From contig NZ_JAGGLS010000004.1 of NCBI RefSeq assembly GCF_017874535.1, forward strand, positions 1 to 64,000: a DNA stretch of 64,000 nucleotides, given 5' to 3'. This stretch comes from Anaerococcus nagyae. Lineage in GTDB: Bacteria; Bacillota; Clostridia; Tissierellales; Peptoniphilaceae. The notes below the pieces were generated by a model. The model made no database searches, had not been told where the DNA came from, and saw only the letters and a program-made list of their open reading frames with translations. The translations under genes and the position numbers were made by a program. Numbering within the stretch: position 1 is the stretch's first letter; every line of letters begins with the position of its first letter. This document shows positions 42,971 to 51,515 of this stretch, one piece after another.

Positions 42971-44680
42971 ATGAATACAAAATACAAAGGAATTAAAGCC
43001 AGTAATGGAATAGCTATAGGTACTATCTATTTATTTAATAGAGAAGAAGTTGCTATAGATAAATCTGAAATTACTGATAGTATGGTTGAAGAAGAGAAAT
43101 TACGTGTAAAAAACTCTATTGATGATTATATAAATGAGCTTAATGATAGAAAAGGAGCCTCCGAAGCTCAAATTCACATAGCAGATGCTCATAAAGAATT
43201 ACTTCAAGATCCATATTTTTCAGATACAATTAATTCAAAGATAGAAAATGAACATAAAAATTCGGAACTTGCTTTAAATGAAACTATAAATGAAATGGTT
43301 GAAATAATGAGTCAACTAGATGATGAGTATTTAAAAGAACGTGCATCTGACTATAAAGATATAGGATATCAATTAATGTATAAACTCAAAGGAATTAAAC
43401 CAAAAGACTTATCATTAATTGATGAAGAATCAATCATAATTTCAAAAGAATTAACGCCATCAGATACTTCTAATATGAATAAAGAAAATGTAGTTGGTTT
43501 TGCTACAGATTTAGGTGGAAAAACAAGCCATACGTCAATAATAGCTCAAACTCTTGATATACCTGCACTTGTGGGAATGAATGATATTTCTAAAAAAGTG
43601 AAAAATGGACAAAAGGCAATTATAGATGGAAATGAAGGCTTTATTATTTTAGATCCATCTGAAGAACTATTAAAAGAATATGAGAAAAAACTAGAAGAAC
43701 AAGAAAAAAAACGCAATAGACTCAGTCAAGTTAAGGATAAAAAGGCAGAAACTACTGATGGGAAGCATATAGAAGTTTCTGCAAATATAGGTAATATTGA
43801 AGATCTAAAGATAGCTATAGAAAATGGTTGCGATGGAGTAGGATTATTCAGAACAGAACTTTTATATATGGAAAATGATCATTTTCCAACCGAAGATGAA
43901 CAATTTGAAGTATATAAAGAAGCTACAGAGCTTTTAGGTCAAAAGCCCCTAATAATTAGAACTCTTGATATAGGTGGGGATAAAGGACTTGATTATTTTG
44001 ATTTCCCAAAAGAAGACAATCCTTTCTTAGGTTACAGAGCTATTAGATTATGTTTGGATAGAGAAGATATATTTATAACTCAGCTTAAGGCTCTTATCAG
44101 GGCTTCAGCTTATGGTAATATTTTAATAATGATTCCTATGGTTATCAATATATCAGAATTTAAGAGATCATTAGAACTAATTGATGATATCAAAAAAGAA
44201 TTTAAGGAAAAAGGAATTGACTATAATAAAGATTTACAAGTTGGTATAATGGTGGAAACACCAGCATCAGTATTTATGGCTGATCAATTTATAAAATATG
44301 TAGATTTCTTCTCTATAGGAACAAATGACCTTTCACAATACACCTTGGCTGTAGATAGAGGAAATGAAAATATAAATAATCTTTATAATAATTTTAATCC
44401 AGCAGTTCTTAGAGCTATTAAACATGTAATTGATGAATCTCACAAAGCTGGTAAATGGACTGGAATGTGCGGGCAATTTGCCTCAGACACAGAAGCTACA
44501 AAATTGTTATTAGGATTAGGTTTAGATGAGTTTTCAGCATCATCTTCAAAAGTTGCTGAAGTTAAAGATACTATTCTAAAATCAAGCTTAAAAGAAGAAG
44601 AAGAATTCTCTAATAGCTTGCTAGAGTTAGAAACTGTTGAAGAAATAGAAGAGAAAATAAAAAATCATAACAATATGTAA
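42971..44680 (+). CDS. ptsI: PTS Enzyme I
   Basis: A 569-residue phosphoenolpyruvate-protein phosphotransferase. The active His187 is in G-G-K-T-S-H-T-S-I-I-A. The PEP-binding barrel shows F-R-T-E-L-L-Y-M, R-T-L-D-I-G-G-D-K, G-T-N-D-L-S-Q-Y and the Cys in W-T-G-M-C-G-Q. Full length. It begins the sugar phosphorylation cascade by charging HPr. Confidence 0.97.
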   Translation: MNTKYKGIKASNGIAIGTIYLFNREEVAIDKSEITDSMVEEEKLRVKNSIDDYINELNDRKGASEAQIHIADAHKELLQDPYFSDTINSKIENEHKNSELALNETINEMVEIMSQLDDEYLKERASDYKDIGYQLMYKLKGIKPKDLSLIDEESIIISKELTPSDTSNMNKENVVGFATDLGGKTSHTSIIAQTLDIPALVGMNDISKKVKNGQKAIIDGNEGFIILDPSEELLKEYEKKLEEQEKKRNRLSQVKDKKAETTDGKHIEVSANIGNIEDLKIAIENGCDGVGLFRTELLYMENDHFPTEDEQFEVYKEATELLGQKPLIIRTLDIGGDKGLDYFDFPKEDNPFLGYRAIRLCLDREDIFITQLKALIRASAYGNILIMIPMVINISEFKRSLELIDDIKKEFKEKGIDYNKDLQVGIMVETPASVFMADQFIKYVDFFSIGTNDLSQYTLAVDRGNENINNLYNNFNPAVLRAIKHVIDESHKAGKWTGMCGQFASDTEATKLLLGLGLDEFSASSSKVAEVKDTILKSSLKEEEEFSNSLLELETVEEIEEKIKNHNNM

Positions 44681-44699
44681 ATAAGGAAGTTGACATTAA

Positions 44700-45308
44700 A
44701 TGACCTTAAGTGAGTTCTTGAAAACCCATAAAGCAAATGATAACTATAAGCTGGGTATACAATTTGGCAAATATCTTCATAACTATCATAATAAACAGGT
44801 GTGTTCTAACGCAGACTGGTATGAAATGTTTAATACAAAAGCTAATTATTTATTTTATATTCACGGAGTCAGTGAATTTATTGGAGATGATGATTATATT
44901 TTAATTGATTATATCAATGACAATAAACACCTAACAAAGAATTTAAAAGCATGTTCTATTTTGGGAAAAATTAATTTTGAAAATATTAAAATAGGCGATG
45001 AAATAGAATTTAATATAAATAGTGAAGAACGGGGAGATAAAACTTTTGATTTTGTAAATATAAATCAAGCTGCCTTAATAAGCAAAGATTTTGCAAATGG
45101 AGTCTTTGAAGAATATTTCAAAAATGAAAAAGTACCAGTTAAATTTTTTAGGCTTTTGTCTCTTTATCAAGCTTATATAATATTAACTAATATTGTTGAT
45201 AATCGAAATAATAAGAAGACTGATTTAAATGATGAAGATATTAAGGGTTTGTTAAATATGTATGATAATTTTAACCAGTTTATCCCAACATGGATTGAGG
45301 AGGATTAG
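44700..45308 (+). CDS. APH-fold C-lobe protein without kinase residues
   Basis: A 202-residue protein 19 bp after ptsI with AAGGAAG upstream. It resembles the C-terminal lobe of aminoglycoside-phosphotransferase-type kinases: G-I-Q-F-G-K-Y-L-H-N-Y-H (for L-G-x-x-L-x-x-L-H), then L-G-K-I-N-F-E-N-I in place of H-G-D-x-H-x-x-N-I, and G-D-K-T-F-D-F in place of G-D-P-x-x-D-L. The N-lobe is absent and the catalytic Asp is Lys90, so it should not phosphorylate. This is an inference from spacing and pattern; an unrelated fold is possible. A terminator overlaps its stop. Confidence 0.5.
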   Translation: MTLSEFLKTHKANDNYKLGIQFGKYLHNYHNKQVCSNADWYEMFNTKANYLFYIHGVSEFIGDDDYILIDYINDNKHLTKNLKACSILGKINFENIKIGDEIEFNINSEERGDKTFDFVNINQAALISKDFANGVFEEYFKNEKVPVKFFRLLSLYQAYIILTNIVDNRNNKKTDLNDEDIKGLLNMYDNFNQFIPTWIEED

Positions 45309-45322
45309 TTCCTCCTTTTTTT
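45298..45322 (+). terminator. Rho-independent terminator
   Basis: AGGAGGA pairs with TCCTCCT over a loop containing the TAG stop, followed by a T run. It ends the ptsI transcript. Confidence 0.85.
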
Positions 45323-45388
45323 ATTTTTAAATTGTATAAATAAGTTTTTTGTGATAAGCTTTTAGTAGTAATTTGCGGAGGACATTTT

Positions 45389-46225
45389 ATGAAAAAGAAT
45401 ATCTATATAATTATAGGCTCAGTAATTTTGGCTATTGGTCTATACTTTTTCTTAATTCAACATAATGTAGCAGCAGGAGGAATTTCCGGCTTATCTCTTG
45501 TATTAGCGCAAATATTAAATGTGAATGTAGGCTTATTAAATCTTGTTTTAAATATTATAGTTTTAGTTTTAGGTGCATTGCTAGTAAGTGTTAGATTTGC
45601 AAAAAAATCTGTATTATCAGCTGCCACTGTTTCCGCAACTATTATACTTCTAGAAACTATATTCCCAGAAACTGTACTCACGAATGATATGATTTTAAAT
45701 GTTATATTTGGACCTATAATTATAGCGCTTGGTCTAGGACTCATATTTTATAATGGCGGTTCATCAGGAGGTACTGATGTCATTGCTGCTATTTTAAACA
45801 AGTACACAAACTTTCCTATACATGTTAGTTTATTTTTGACTGATTTAACAGTAATTATTTTATCTACTATGGTAATTGGGTTAGAAAAATCATTATATGC
45901 AGTATTATCAATAATGATACAATTGATAAGTTTAGACTATGTTATTCAAGGCCTAGATAGAAAAATTGCAGTACTTATAATAAGTGATAAATACGAAGAA
46001 TTAACTGATCTTCTTATTAATAAATATCAAAGAGGAGTAACTTTGCTACATGCTGAAGGTGGCTATACATCTAATAAAAAGAAAATTATTATGGCTATAA
46101 TAAATACAAAAATGTATCCTGCTATTAAGGAAAGTATACTAGATATGGATGATAAGGCTTTTATGTTCTCTTATTCCGTATCTGAGGTATTAGGAGAAGG
46201 ATTTACAGTTAAAGAATTAAGATAG
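45389..46225 (+). CDS. YitT family membrane protein
   Basis: A 278-residue membrane protein with about five helices in DUF161 repeats (V-A-A-G-G-I-S-G-L-S-L-V-L; N-G-G-S-S-G-G-T-D-V-I-A), then a soluble C-terminal DUF2179 domain (G-V-T-L-L-H-A-E-G-G-Y). The RBS GCGGAGG is good. YitT proteins are widespread in Firmicutes; a transport role is proposed but unproven. Confidence 0.9.
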   Translation: MKKNIYIIIGSVILAIGLYFFLIQHNVAAGGISGLSLVLAQILNVNVGLLNLVLNIIVLVLGALLVSVRFAKKSVLSAATVSATIILLETIFPETVLTNDMILNVIFGPIIIALGLGLIFYNGGSSGGTDVIAAILNKYTNFPIHVSLFLTDLTVIILSTMVIGLEKSLYAVLSIMIQLISLDYVIQGLDRKIAVLIISDKYEELTDLLINKYQRGVTLLHAEGGYTSNKKKIIMAIINTKMYPAIKESILDMDDKAFMFSYSVSEVLGEGFTVKELR

Positions 46226-46234
46226 GAGTTAGCA

Positions 46235-47044
46235 ATTAAAGAATTTAAAATCAAAAGATTTAGTAAAAATAAAGCATACCTTGCAACTAAGTTGGGAGAT
46301 GCAGTAATAGATAAAAAAGAAGTTAAATATTTAAATCAAGGAGATAAAGTTCGTGCCTATTTATATCACGATTTTAATAACATCTTAAAAGCTACTTGTG
46401 ATTTTCCTTACAAAATAAATGCTATCTATGATTTAAAAGCGACTAATATAGATAAAAAAGGTGTTTATTTTCAAATGCCTAATAAAAACCATATTTTTAT
46501 GCCGTTTATTGAAAGAACCTATAGAGTTATAATAGATATGGTCTATCCAGTTGCCTTTAAAGAAAATGAGGATGGATATGTTTATCTTACTTCAAAGATA
46601 AGAGATCTATTATCAACTGACCATGATTTTAAAGAAAATGATGAAGTTAGTGGTAGAATTTATTCAATCAATAAGTCTATTGGAGCATTTATTGCAATTG
46701 ATGATAAGTATGATTCACTTTTAAGGATAAAGGAACTAAAAGGAGTTCATGTAGAAGGAGAACTTATCGAAGCTAGGGTAAAATTAGTTAAAGATGATGG
46801 CAAGATCGAACTATCACTAAGACAAAGAGCTTATTTAGAAATAAATAATGATAGTGATAAAATCTTAGATTACTTGTATGATAATAATGGTGTCGTTTAT
46901 TTATCTGATAAATCTAGTCCTAGAAAGATTGATGCTACTTTTGGAATGAGTAAATCAAGTTTTAAAAGAGCTATAGGAAGACTTTATAAGAATAACGACA
47001 TTAAGATATATGATAATAGGATAGAATTAGTAAAGAGGATATAA
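46235..47044 (+). CDS. cvfB: CvfB-like S1 RNA-binding protein
   Basis: A 269-residue protein with S1-like domains (Y-L-N-Q-G-D-K-V-R-A-Y-L-Y; E-N-D-E-V-S-G-R-I-Y-S) and a C-terminal winged helix (F-G-M-S-K-S-S-F-K-R-A-I-G-R-L-Y), the layout of CvfB/YitL. No ATG, GTG or TTG exists between the upstream stop (46223-46225) and 46292. A TTG at 46292 would cut the first S1 strand and has no RBS. ATT at 46235 lies six bases after TAGGAG and gives I-K-E-F-K-I-K-R-F, so I take it as the start. It overlaps the parvulin gene by one base. Confidence 0.72.
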   Translation: MKEFKIKRFSKNKAYLATKLGDAVIDKKEVKYLNQGDKVRAYLYHDFNNILKATCDFPYKINAIYDLKATNIDKKGVYFQMPNKNHIFMPFIERTYRVIIDMVYPVAFKENEDGYVYLTSKIRDLLSTDHDFKENDEVSGRIYSINKSIGAFIAIDDKYDSLLRIKELKGVHVEGELIEARVKLVKDDGKIELSLRQRAYLEINNDSDKILDYLYDNNGVVYLSDKSSPRKIDATFGMSKSSFKRAIGRLYKNNDIKIYDNRIELVKRI

Positions 47045-47784
47045 TGACAGAAAATAAGTTAATAGCAGAAGTTAATGGTAAAAAAATATATCAATCAGAT
47101 GTTTACGATCTGATGCAAGGTATGCAAGATAGTGAGAGATTTAATTCACCAGAAGGTTTTAATGTATTAGCCGATGAAGTTGTAAATCAAGAACTATTAC
47201 TTGCTGATGCAAAAGAGAAAAAAATGGAAGAGGAAGAAGACTTTGTAAAAGAACTTGATTTAGTACGTGATAATATGCTAAAAAACTATGCAATGCATAA
47301 GATACTTGATCAAGTTGAAGTTAGTGATGACGAATTAAGATCATATTATGAAGAGAACAAAGAAACATTATTTTCTCCTATAACATATACGGCAAGTCAC
47401 ATACTTGTAGAAGATGAGAAAAAAGCAAATGATATTTTAGATGAAATAAAAAATGGATTAGATTTTAAAGAAGCGGCTAAGAAATATTCAATAGATCCAT
47501 CAGGTAAAAATGGAGGATCCCTAGGAACTTTTCCTAAGGGAGTTATGGTAAAAGAATTCCAAGAAGGACTTGATTCTATTAATGCTGGTGAAATATCTAA
47601 AGTAGTTAAATCTCAATTTGGATATCACATAATTAAGCTTGATGATAAACATGAACATAAAGCAAGTTTTGATGAAATGAAAGAACAAGTTAAAAGTACT
47701 TATCAAATGATAAAAAGACAAGAAAACTATTTGAAAGTTGTAAATGAGTTATCAAAAAAAGCTGAGGTAAAAAAATATTACTAG
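47044..47784 (+). CDS. Parvulin-type peptidyl-prolyl isomerase
   Basis: A 246-residue PpiC/PrsA-like protein. The N-terminal SurA-like helical part starts V-N-G-K-K-I-Y-Q-S-D-V. The parvulin domain (about residues 112-205) has A-S-H-I-L-V-E-D-E, K-Y-S-I-D-P-S-G-K-N-G-G-S-L-G and Q-F-G-Y-H-I-I-K-L. No signal peptide or lipobox is visible, so it is probably cytosolic, unlike PrsA. Confidence 0.9.
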   Translation: MTENKLIAEVNGKKIYQSDVYDLMQGMQDSERFNSPEGFNVLADEVVNQELLLADAKEKKMEEEEDFVKELDLVRDNMLKNYAMHKILDQVEVSDDELRSYYEENKETLFSPITYTASHILVEDEKKANDILDEIKNGLDFKEAAKKYSIDPSGKNGGSLGTFPKGVMVKEFQEGLDSINAGEISKVVKSQFGYHIIKLDDKHEHKASFDEMKEQVKSTYQMIKRQENYLKVVNELSKKAEVKKYY

Positions 47785-47801
47785 GCGAATAGGCGAAATA
47801 T

Positions 47802-49187
47802 ATGGATTATGAAAATATAATAAATAATCTAAAACAAAATATATATAAGTTAATGGCTTATGAAAATATTGAGAATACAGCTAAATTAATTGATAGGTTT
47901 ATACTTGATTTAGCTTGCTTTCATCAATATGAAGTTATTGATCTTAAAGGATCTTACTATATTAAAAAAGGTGTGCACCCAAAAGCTATCCTTCATTTAA
48001 ATATTGATAATAATTTCGATTCAAATAATATATCTTTTGTAGAAGATGTAGAAGAAAATGATGGAGAAGTTATTTCGGGTAAAAATATTAATTTATTTAA
48101 CTCAGTTTTAATAATAGCAAGTCTATTGGAAACATCAGCTAATGATTTTGATGTACTGATTTCTTCTAATAATATACAAAGTATAGCTATTTATAATACT
48201 AGTTTATCTAATATTATAAGAAGTGATAATGTAATTAACCTTAATCTTAAGCAAGCAAAATGTATAGCTGATGAATTTAGTGCGCTTATCTTATCAAATA
48301 TTAAAATACCAGTAGAAAGATTTAATCCTGACTATAGTTTTAAGAGTTATAGATTATCCTTAGAAAATTTAATAGGTGGTCATACAGGTGAAGATCTAGA
48401 TAAGGTAAGGCTTAACGCAATAAAGACAATTATGAGCTTGATTAGGAAAATTAAGTCCAAAGTAGATTTAGATATATGCAAATTTCAAGGTGGGGATAGA
48501 TATGACTTTATACCAAGCAGTGCATATGTAGATTTTATTATAAAAGAAGATTATGAAAGTGATCTTTGTGATACTTTTAAAATTTATAAGAATGAATTTT
48601 TAGAAAAAAATCTAAAATATGAACCTGACATAGATATCAGTCTTGTTAAGCTTGAAGATTTTGATAATTTGCCTTTAACTGATATTTCCTATACTCACTT
48701 ATCTTCTTTTGTAGAGCTCATTCCTACAGGAGCATTTAGTGTAAATTCAAATACTAATCAGTTAATAAGTTCTATTAATCTATCAACAGCTAGAAGCTTT
48801 GAAAATTTGATTAATTTTATAATTGTATACAGGTCTCTGACAGAAGAAAACATGGATCAGATGTTAGAACGCACAAAGATTGCAGCTGATATAAGTGCTA
48901 GCAATATTAATATAGGTCTTAATATACCGCGTTGGATGAATAAGGATAATTATTTAACAAAAAAATTTGAAGAGTCTTATAAAACGGTTACTGGTGAAAA
49001 TATAGATATAATCAAAACCCAGTACTCATTAGATTCTAGTGTTATTTTTTCTAAGTTAAATGTTAAAATTGTATCATTAGGGGTAAAATATAAACAAAGA
49101 GAGGATAACATTTACTTTACAAATCTTGATGACATTTTAAATGTAATAGAGGTTATAGATGATGTGTTATCTCACATTTATGAATAA
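47802..49187 (+). CDS. M20/PepD-like protein without metal ligands
   Basis: A 461-residue protein related to Xaa-His dipeptidase PepD. The lid-domain phrase L-E-N-L-I-G-G-H-T-G-E-D-L-D-K-x-R-x-N-A matches PepD strongly. The catalytic H-L-D-M-V reads H65-L-N67-I-D. The G-A-D-D-G-I-G-x-A segment is replaced by N-I-N-L-F-N-S-V-L-I-I-A, the E-E of the T-x-D-E-E-x-G block is absent (S-S-N-N-I-Q-S), and the C-terminal H-A-G-L-E-C-G reads F-S-K-L-N-V-K. Nearly all zinc ligands are lost. The frame is open, so a non-enzymatic role is inferred. Confidence 0.65.
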   Translation: MDYENIINNLKQNIYKLMAYENIENTAKLIDRFILDLACFHQYEVIDLKGSYYIKKGVHPKAILHLNIDNNFDSNNISFVEDVEENDGEVISGKNINLFNSVLIIASLLETSANDFDVLISSNNIQSIAIYNTSLSNIIRSDNVINLNLKQAKCIADEFSALILSNIKIPVERFNPDYSFKSYRLSLENLIGGHTGEDLDKVRLNAIKTIMSLIRKIKSKVDLDICKFQGGDRYDFIPSSAYVDFIIKEDYESDLCDTFKIYKNEFLEKNLKYEPDIDISLVKLEDFDNLPLTDISYTHLSSFVELIPTGAFSVNSNTNQLISSINLSTARSFENLINFIIVYRSLTEENMDQMLERTKIAADISASNINIGLNIPRWMNKDNYLTKKFEESYKTVTGENIDIIKTQYSLDSSVIFSKLNVKIVSLGVKYKQREDNIYFTNLDDILNVIEVIDDVLSHIYE

Positions 49188-49197
49188 AGGAGTTTAT

Positions 49198-49566
49198 ATG
49201 GCAGAAAAAATTGAACTTCATGGACATGAACTAGAATTTTTGAAAAATAATGGGAAAGCAGTCATAGAAATTGATTTAGGTGAAGTTACTGATGAATGTT
49301 ATTTGATTGATGTTTTTTCAGTTGATCAAACTGATTATGTAGCTTTGATATCTAGTGATTCAAATGAAATATATATTTTCTATTATGAAGATAGTTTTGA
49401 AAATGATGAAATTGACTTAAAAGTAGTAGATGATGAAGAAGAGCTAGAAGAAGTTTTTCATTTATTTACTCATTATTGGGACGATGAATCTATAGATAAT
49501 CTTGTAGAAGATTACAACACAGATATTGAATCATTCGAGCATGATGAAGAAAGTTTAGATGAATAA
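49198..49566 (+). CDS. DUF1292 family acidic protein
   Basis: A 122-residue, highly acidic protein with the DUF1292 pattern (Y-V-A-L-I-S, E-I-Y-I-F-Y-Y-E, V-D-D-E-E-E-L-E-E-V). Start at ATG 49198 after AAAGGAG; an earlier in-frame codon lies in the preceding gene. Overlaps the radical SAM gene by 8 bp. The family (YrzB) is conserved but uncharacterised. Confidence 0.82.
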   Translation: MAEKIELHGHELEFLKNNGKAVIEIDLGEVTDECYLIDVFSVDQTDYVALISSDSNEIYIFYYEDSFENDEIDLKVVDDEEELEEVFHLFTHYWDDESIDNLVEDYNTDIESFEHDEESLDE

Positions 49567-50503
49567 TCCTTACTATACAATAAGTGATTACTACAAAAAA
49601 ACATATGGAGAAAAGGTATATAAATTACCTGTAAAATTATCATTAACTTGTCCGAACAGAGATGGTGCAGCTTGCTTTGGTGGTTGTATTTTTTGCAGTG
49701 AATCAGGTGGCAGCTTTGAAAATCTACCTTCTTTTATGACAGTTGATGATCAGTTAAACAAAAATAGAGAATATATAGGTAAAAAATATAAAGCTAAAAA
49801 ATTTATAGCTTACTTTCAAAATTTTACTAATACTTACATGAGTTTATCTGAATTTAAAGAAATTATAAGAGCTTGTGACAAGGATTATATACTAGCGGTT
49901 TCTATATCTACTAGATCCGACTCCATTACAGAGGATAAGCTTATCTTTTTAAAGCAATGGAGTGAGATTACTGGTAAGGATATAGTTATTGAAGTAGGAC
50001 TTCAAACAGCCAATTATAAAACTTTGGAACTATTAAATAGAGGTGAAGATTTAGCTGATTTTATTGAAGCTTGCAATCTTATTAATAAATATGGATTTAG
50101 AATATGTGCCCATGTAATATTATCTCTACCATGGGATGATATAAAAGATATTAGACAAACTGCAAGAATTTTAAATGTACTTAATATTAAAGAAGTAAAA
50201 GTTCATTCGCTATTTGTTATAAAAGGTACTAAGCTTTCTAAAATGTATAAAAATGGCGAAGTTAAAATGCCTAGCAAAGAAACATATGAGCGTAATGTTA
50301 TAGAATTTTTAAGATATATAAAACCCGATGTAGCCGTTCAAAGACTGGTTGGGAGAGCACCTAAAGAAGAAACTGATTTTTGTAATTGGAATACTTCATG
50401 GTGGCTAATTAGAGATGAAATAATTGAGATAATGAATAGCTGTGGGTATACACAAGGTGATAAATCCCATAAAGTTATTTATGATAAAATTAAGGGGGAA
50501 TAA
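49559..50503 (+). CDS. TIGR01212-family radical SAM protein
   Basis: A 314-residue radical SAM enzyme of the YtqA type. The N-terminus has K-L-S-L-T-C-P-N-R-D-G, then C-F-G-G-C-I-F-C-S with the cluster-binding Cys set. S-I-S-T-R-S-D-S and E-V-G-L-Q-T follow in the barrel. The function of the family is not firmly known; RNA modification is often suspected. Confidence 0.9.
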   Translation: MNNPYYTISDYYKKTYGEKVYKLPVKLSLTCPNRDGAACFGGCIFCSESGGSFENLPSFMTVDDQLNKNREYIGKKYKAKKFIAYFQNFTNTYMSLSEFKEIIRACDKDYILAVSISTRSDSITEDKLIFLKQWSEITGKDIVIEVGLQTANYKTLELLNRGEDLADFIEACNLINKYGFRICAHVILSLPWDDIKDIRQTARILNVLNIKEVKVHSLFVIKGTKLSKMYKNGEVKMPSKETYERNVIEFLRYIKPDVAVQRLVGRAPKEETDFCNWNTSWWLIRDEIIEIMNSCGYTQGDKSHKVIYDKIKGE

Positions 50504-50504
50504 T

Positions 50505-50927
50505 ATGCTTTATTACGTAGCAGGACAATCAGGAGCAGGAAAATCACAATATTTAGTAGAAGAAGCTAATAAGGAAAAGGAAAAAGATATTAGTAATATT
50601 GTTTACATTACAACAGATGAAGAAAGAAATAGAATTCTAGATCATAATGTAAGAGTAATTAATGCTAAATCTTATGATATCAATTGCAAATGCTCATTCA
50701 GAGGATTTTTAGCTGGTATACTTGCTCGTGACTATGATATAGGAAAAGTTTATGTAGATGGAATATATGAGCTAGTAGATATAAATAAAGACAATATTGA
50801 AAAGCTATCTGAAAAATTAAGCGAACTTTCAGAATATGCAAAAGCAGATATTTACGTAGGTTTAGATTGGTCAAAAGAAGATATTCCAGAAACAATTAAA
50901 GCTGAAGTTATACAAGCTAACTTTTAA
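50505..50927 (+). CDS. Small P-loop protein of unknown function
   Basis: A 140-residue protein starting M-L-Y-Y-V-A-G-Q-S-G-A-G-K-S-Q-Y-L, a Walker A of the G-x-x-x-x-G-K-S form. A weak Walker B-like strand V-Y-V-D-G-I-Y-E-L follows. I chose ATG 50505 after GGGGGAA; an earlier ATG lies in the radical SAM gene. It resembles the N-terminal half of RecA/KaiC-type NTPases but is too short for one. A terminator follows. Confidence 0.65.
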   Translation: MLYYVAGQSGAGKSQYLVEEANKEKEKDISNIVYITTDEERNRILDHNVRVINAKSYDINCKCSFRGFLAGILARDYDIGKVYVDGIYELVDINKDNIEKLSEKLSELSEYAKADIYVGLDWSKEDIPETIKAEVIQANF

Positions 50928-50938
50928 AAATTACTCGT

Positions 50939-50964
50939 GGCCGTCTCATATGAGGCGGTTTTTT
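50939..50964 (+). terminator. Rho-independent terminator
   Basis: CCGTCTC and GAGGCGG pair around ATAT (one G.T), with T6 next. Its 3' end is only 7 bp from the next start codon. Confidence 0.9.
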
Positions 50965-50971
50965 AATTATT

Positions 50972-51514
50972 ATGAATGAAAATGAAAAATTAAAACTATT
51001 TGAAACATTTAGAAAGGAATCTATAGATTTATTAGATGAGTCAAAAATAGATAAGGATTCTTTTTTATCAAATAACTTAGCTTACATAGAAAACTTAGAT
51101 TTGAAACCTTTTTCAACAATAAATAATATAAGTCAAGCAATTTATAACTATCAGTATTATAATTTAATGGCTAAAAAAACTAACCTTAAGGCACAGGAGA
51201 TATCTCATAATCCAAAAAAGAAAAAGAGTTATTTAAAATTAATAAATCAAAGAGAAAATTTTTACCATCTTAAAGACTTAGCTACTCTTAGAGTTTTGGA
51301 ATTAATTGATTATAAGGACGTTGATTCTTATTTTATAATTTTAAAGTCAAAGAGATTACAAGGAAAAATTTTTGAGATACATGTAAATTCTATAGAAAAA
51401 GTTATATTACATTCAAAAAGCAAAGTTATTTTAGAAAAGTTAATAGAAAATGAAGTTTTTTCCAGTGAACCTAGAAAATCTCTTATTGATTCATATGTAA
51501 ATAAATCTTATTAA
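50972..51514 (+). CDS. Hypothetical helical protein
   Basis: A 180-residue, Lys/Asn-rich, mostly helical protein that I do not recognise. No membrane segment or enzyme motif is visible; central basic patch K-K-K-K-S-Y-L-K-L-I-N-Q-R. No Shine-Dalgarno lies between the terminator T tract and the ATG; the only candidate, GAGGCGG, is inside the hairpin arm. Its stop is one base before the pseudouridine synthase gene, which suggests co-expression. Confidence 0.7.
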   Translation: MNENEKLKLFETFRKESIDLLDESKIDKDSFLSNNLAYIENLDLKPFSTINNISQAIYNYQYYNLMAKKTNLKAQEISHNPKKKKSYLKLINQRENFYHLKDLATLRVLELIDYKDVDSYFIILKSKRLQGKIFEIHVNSIEKVILHSKSKVILEKLIENEVFSSEPRKSLIDSYVNKSY

Positions 51515-51515
51515 T

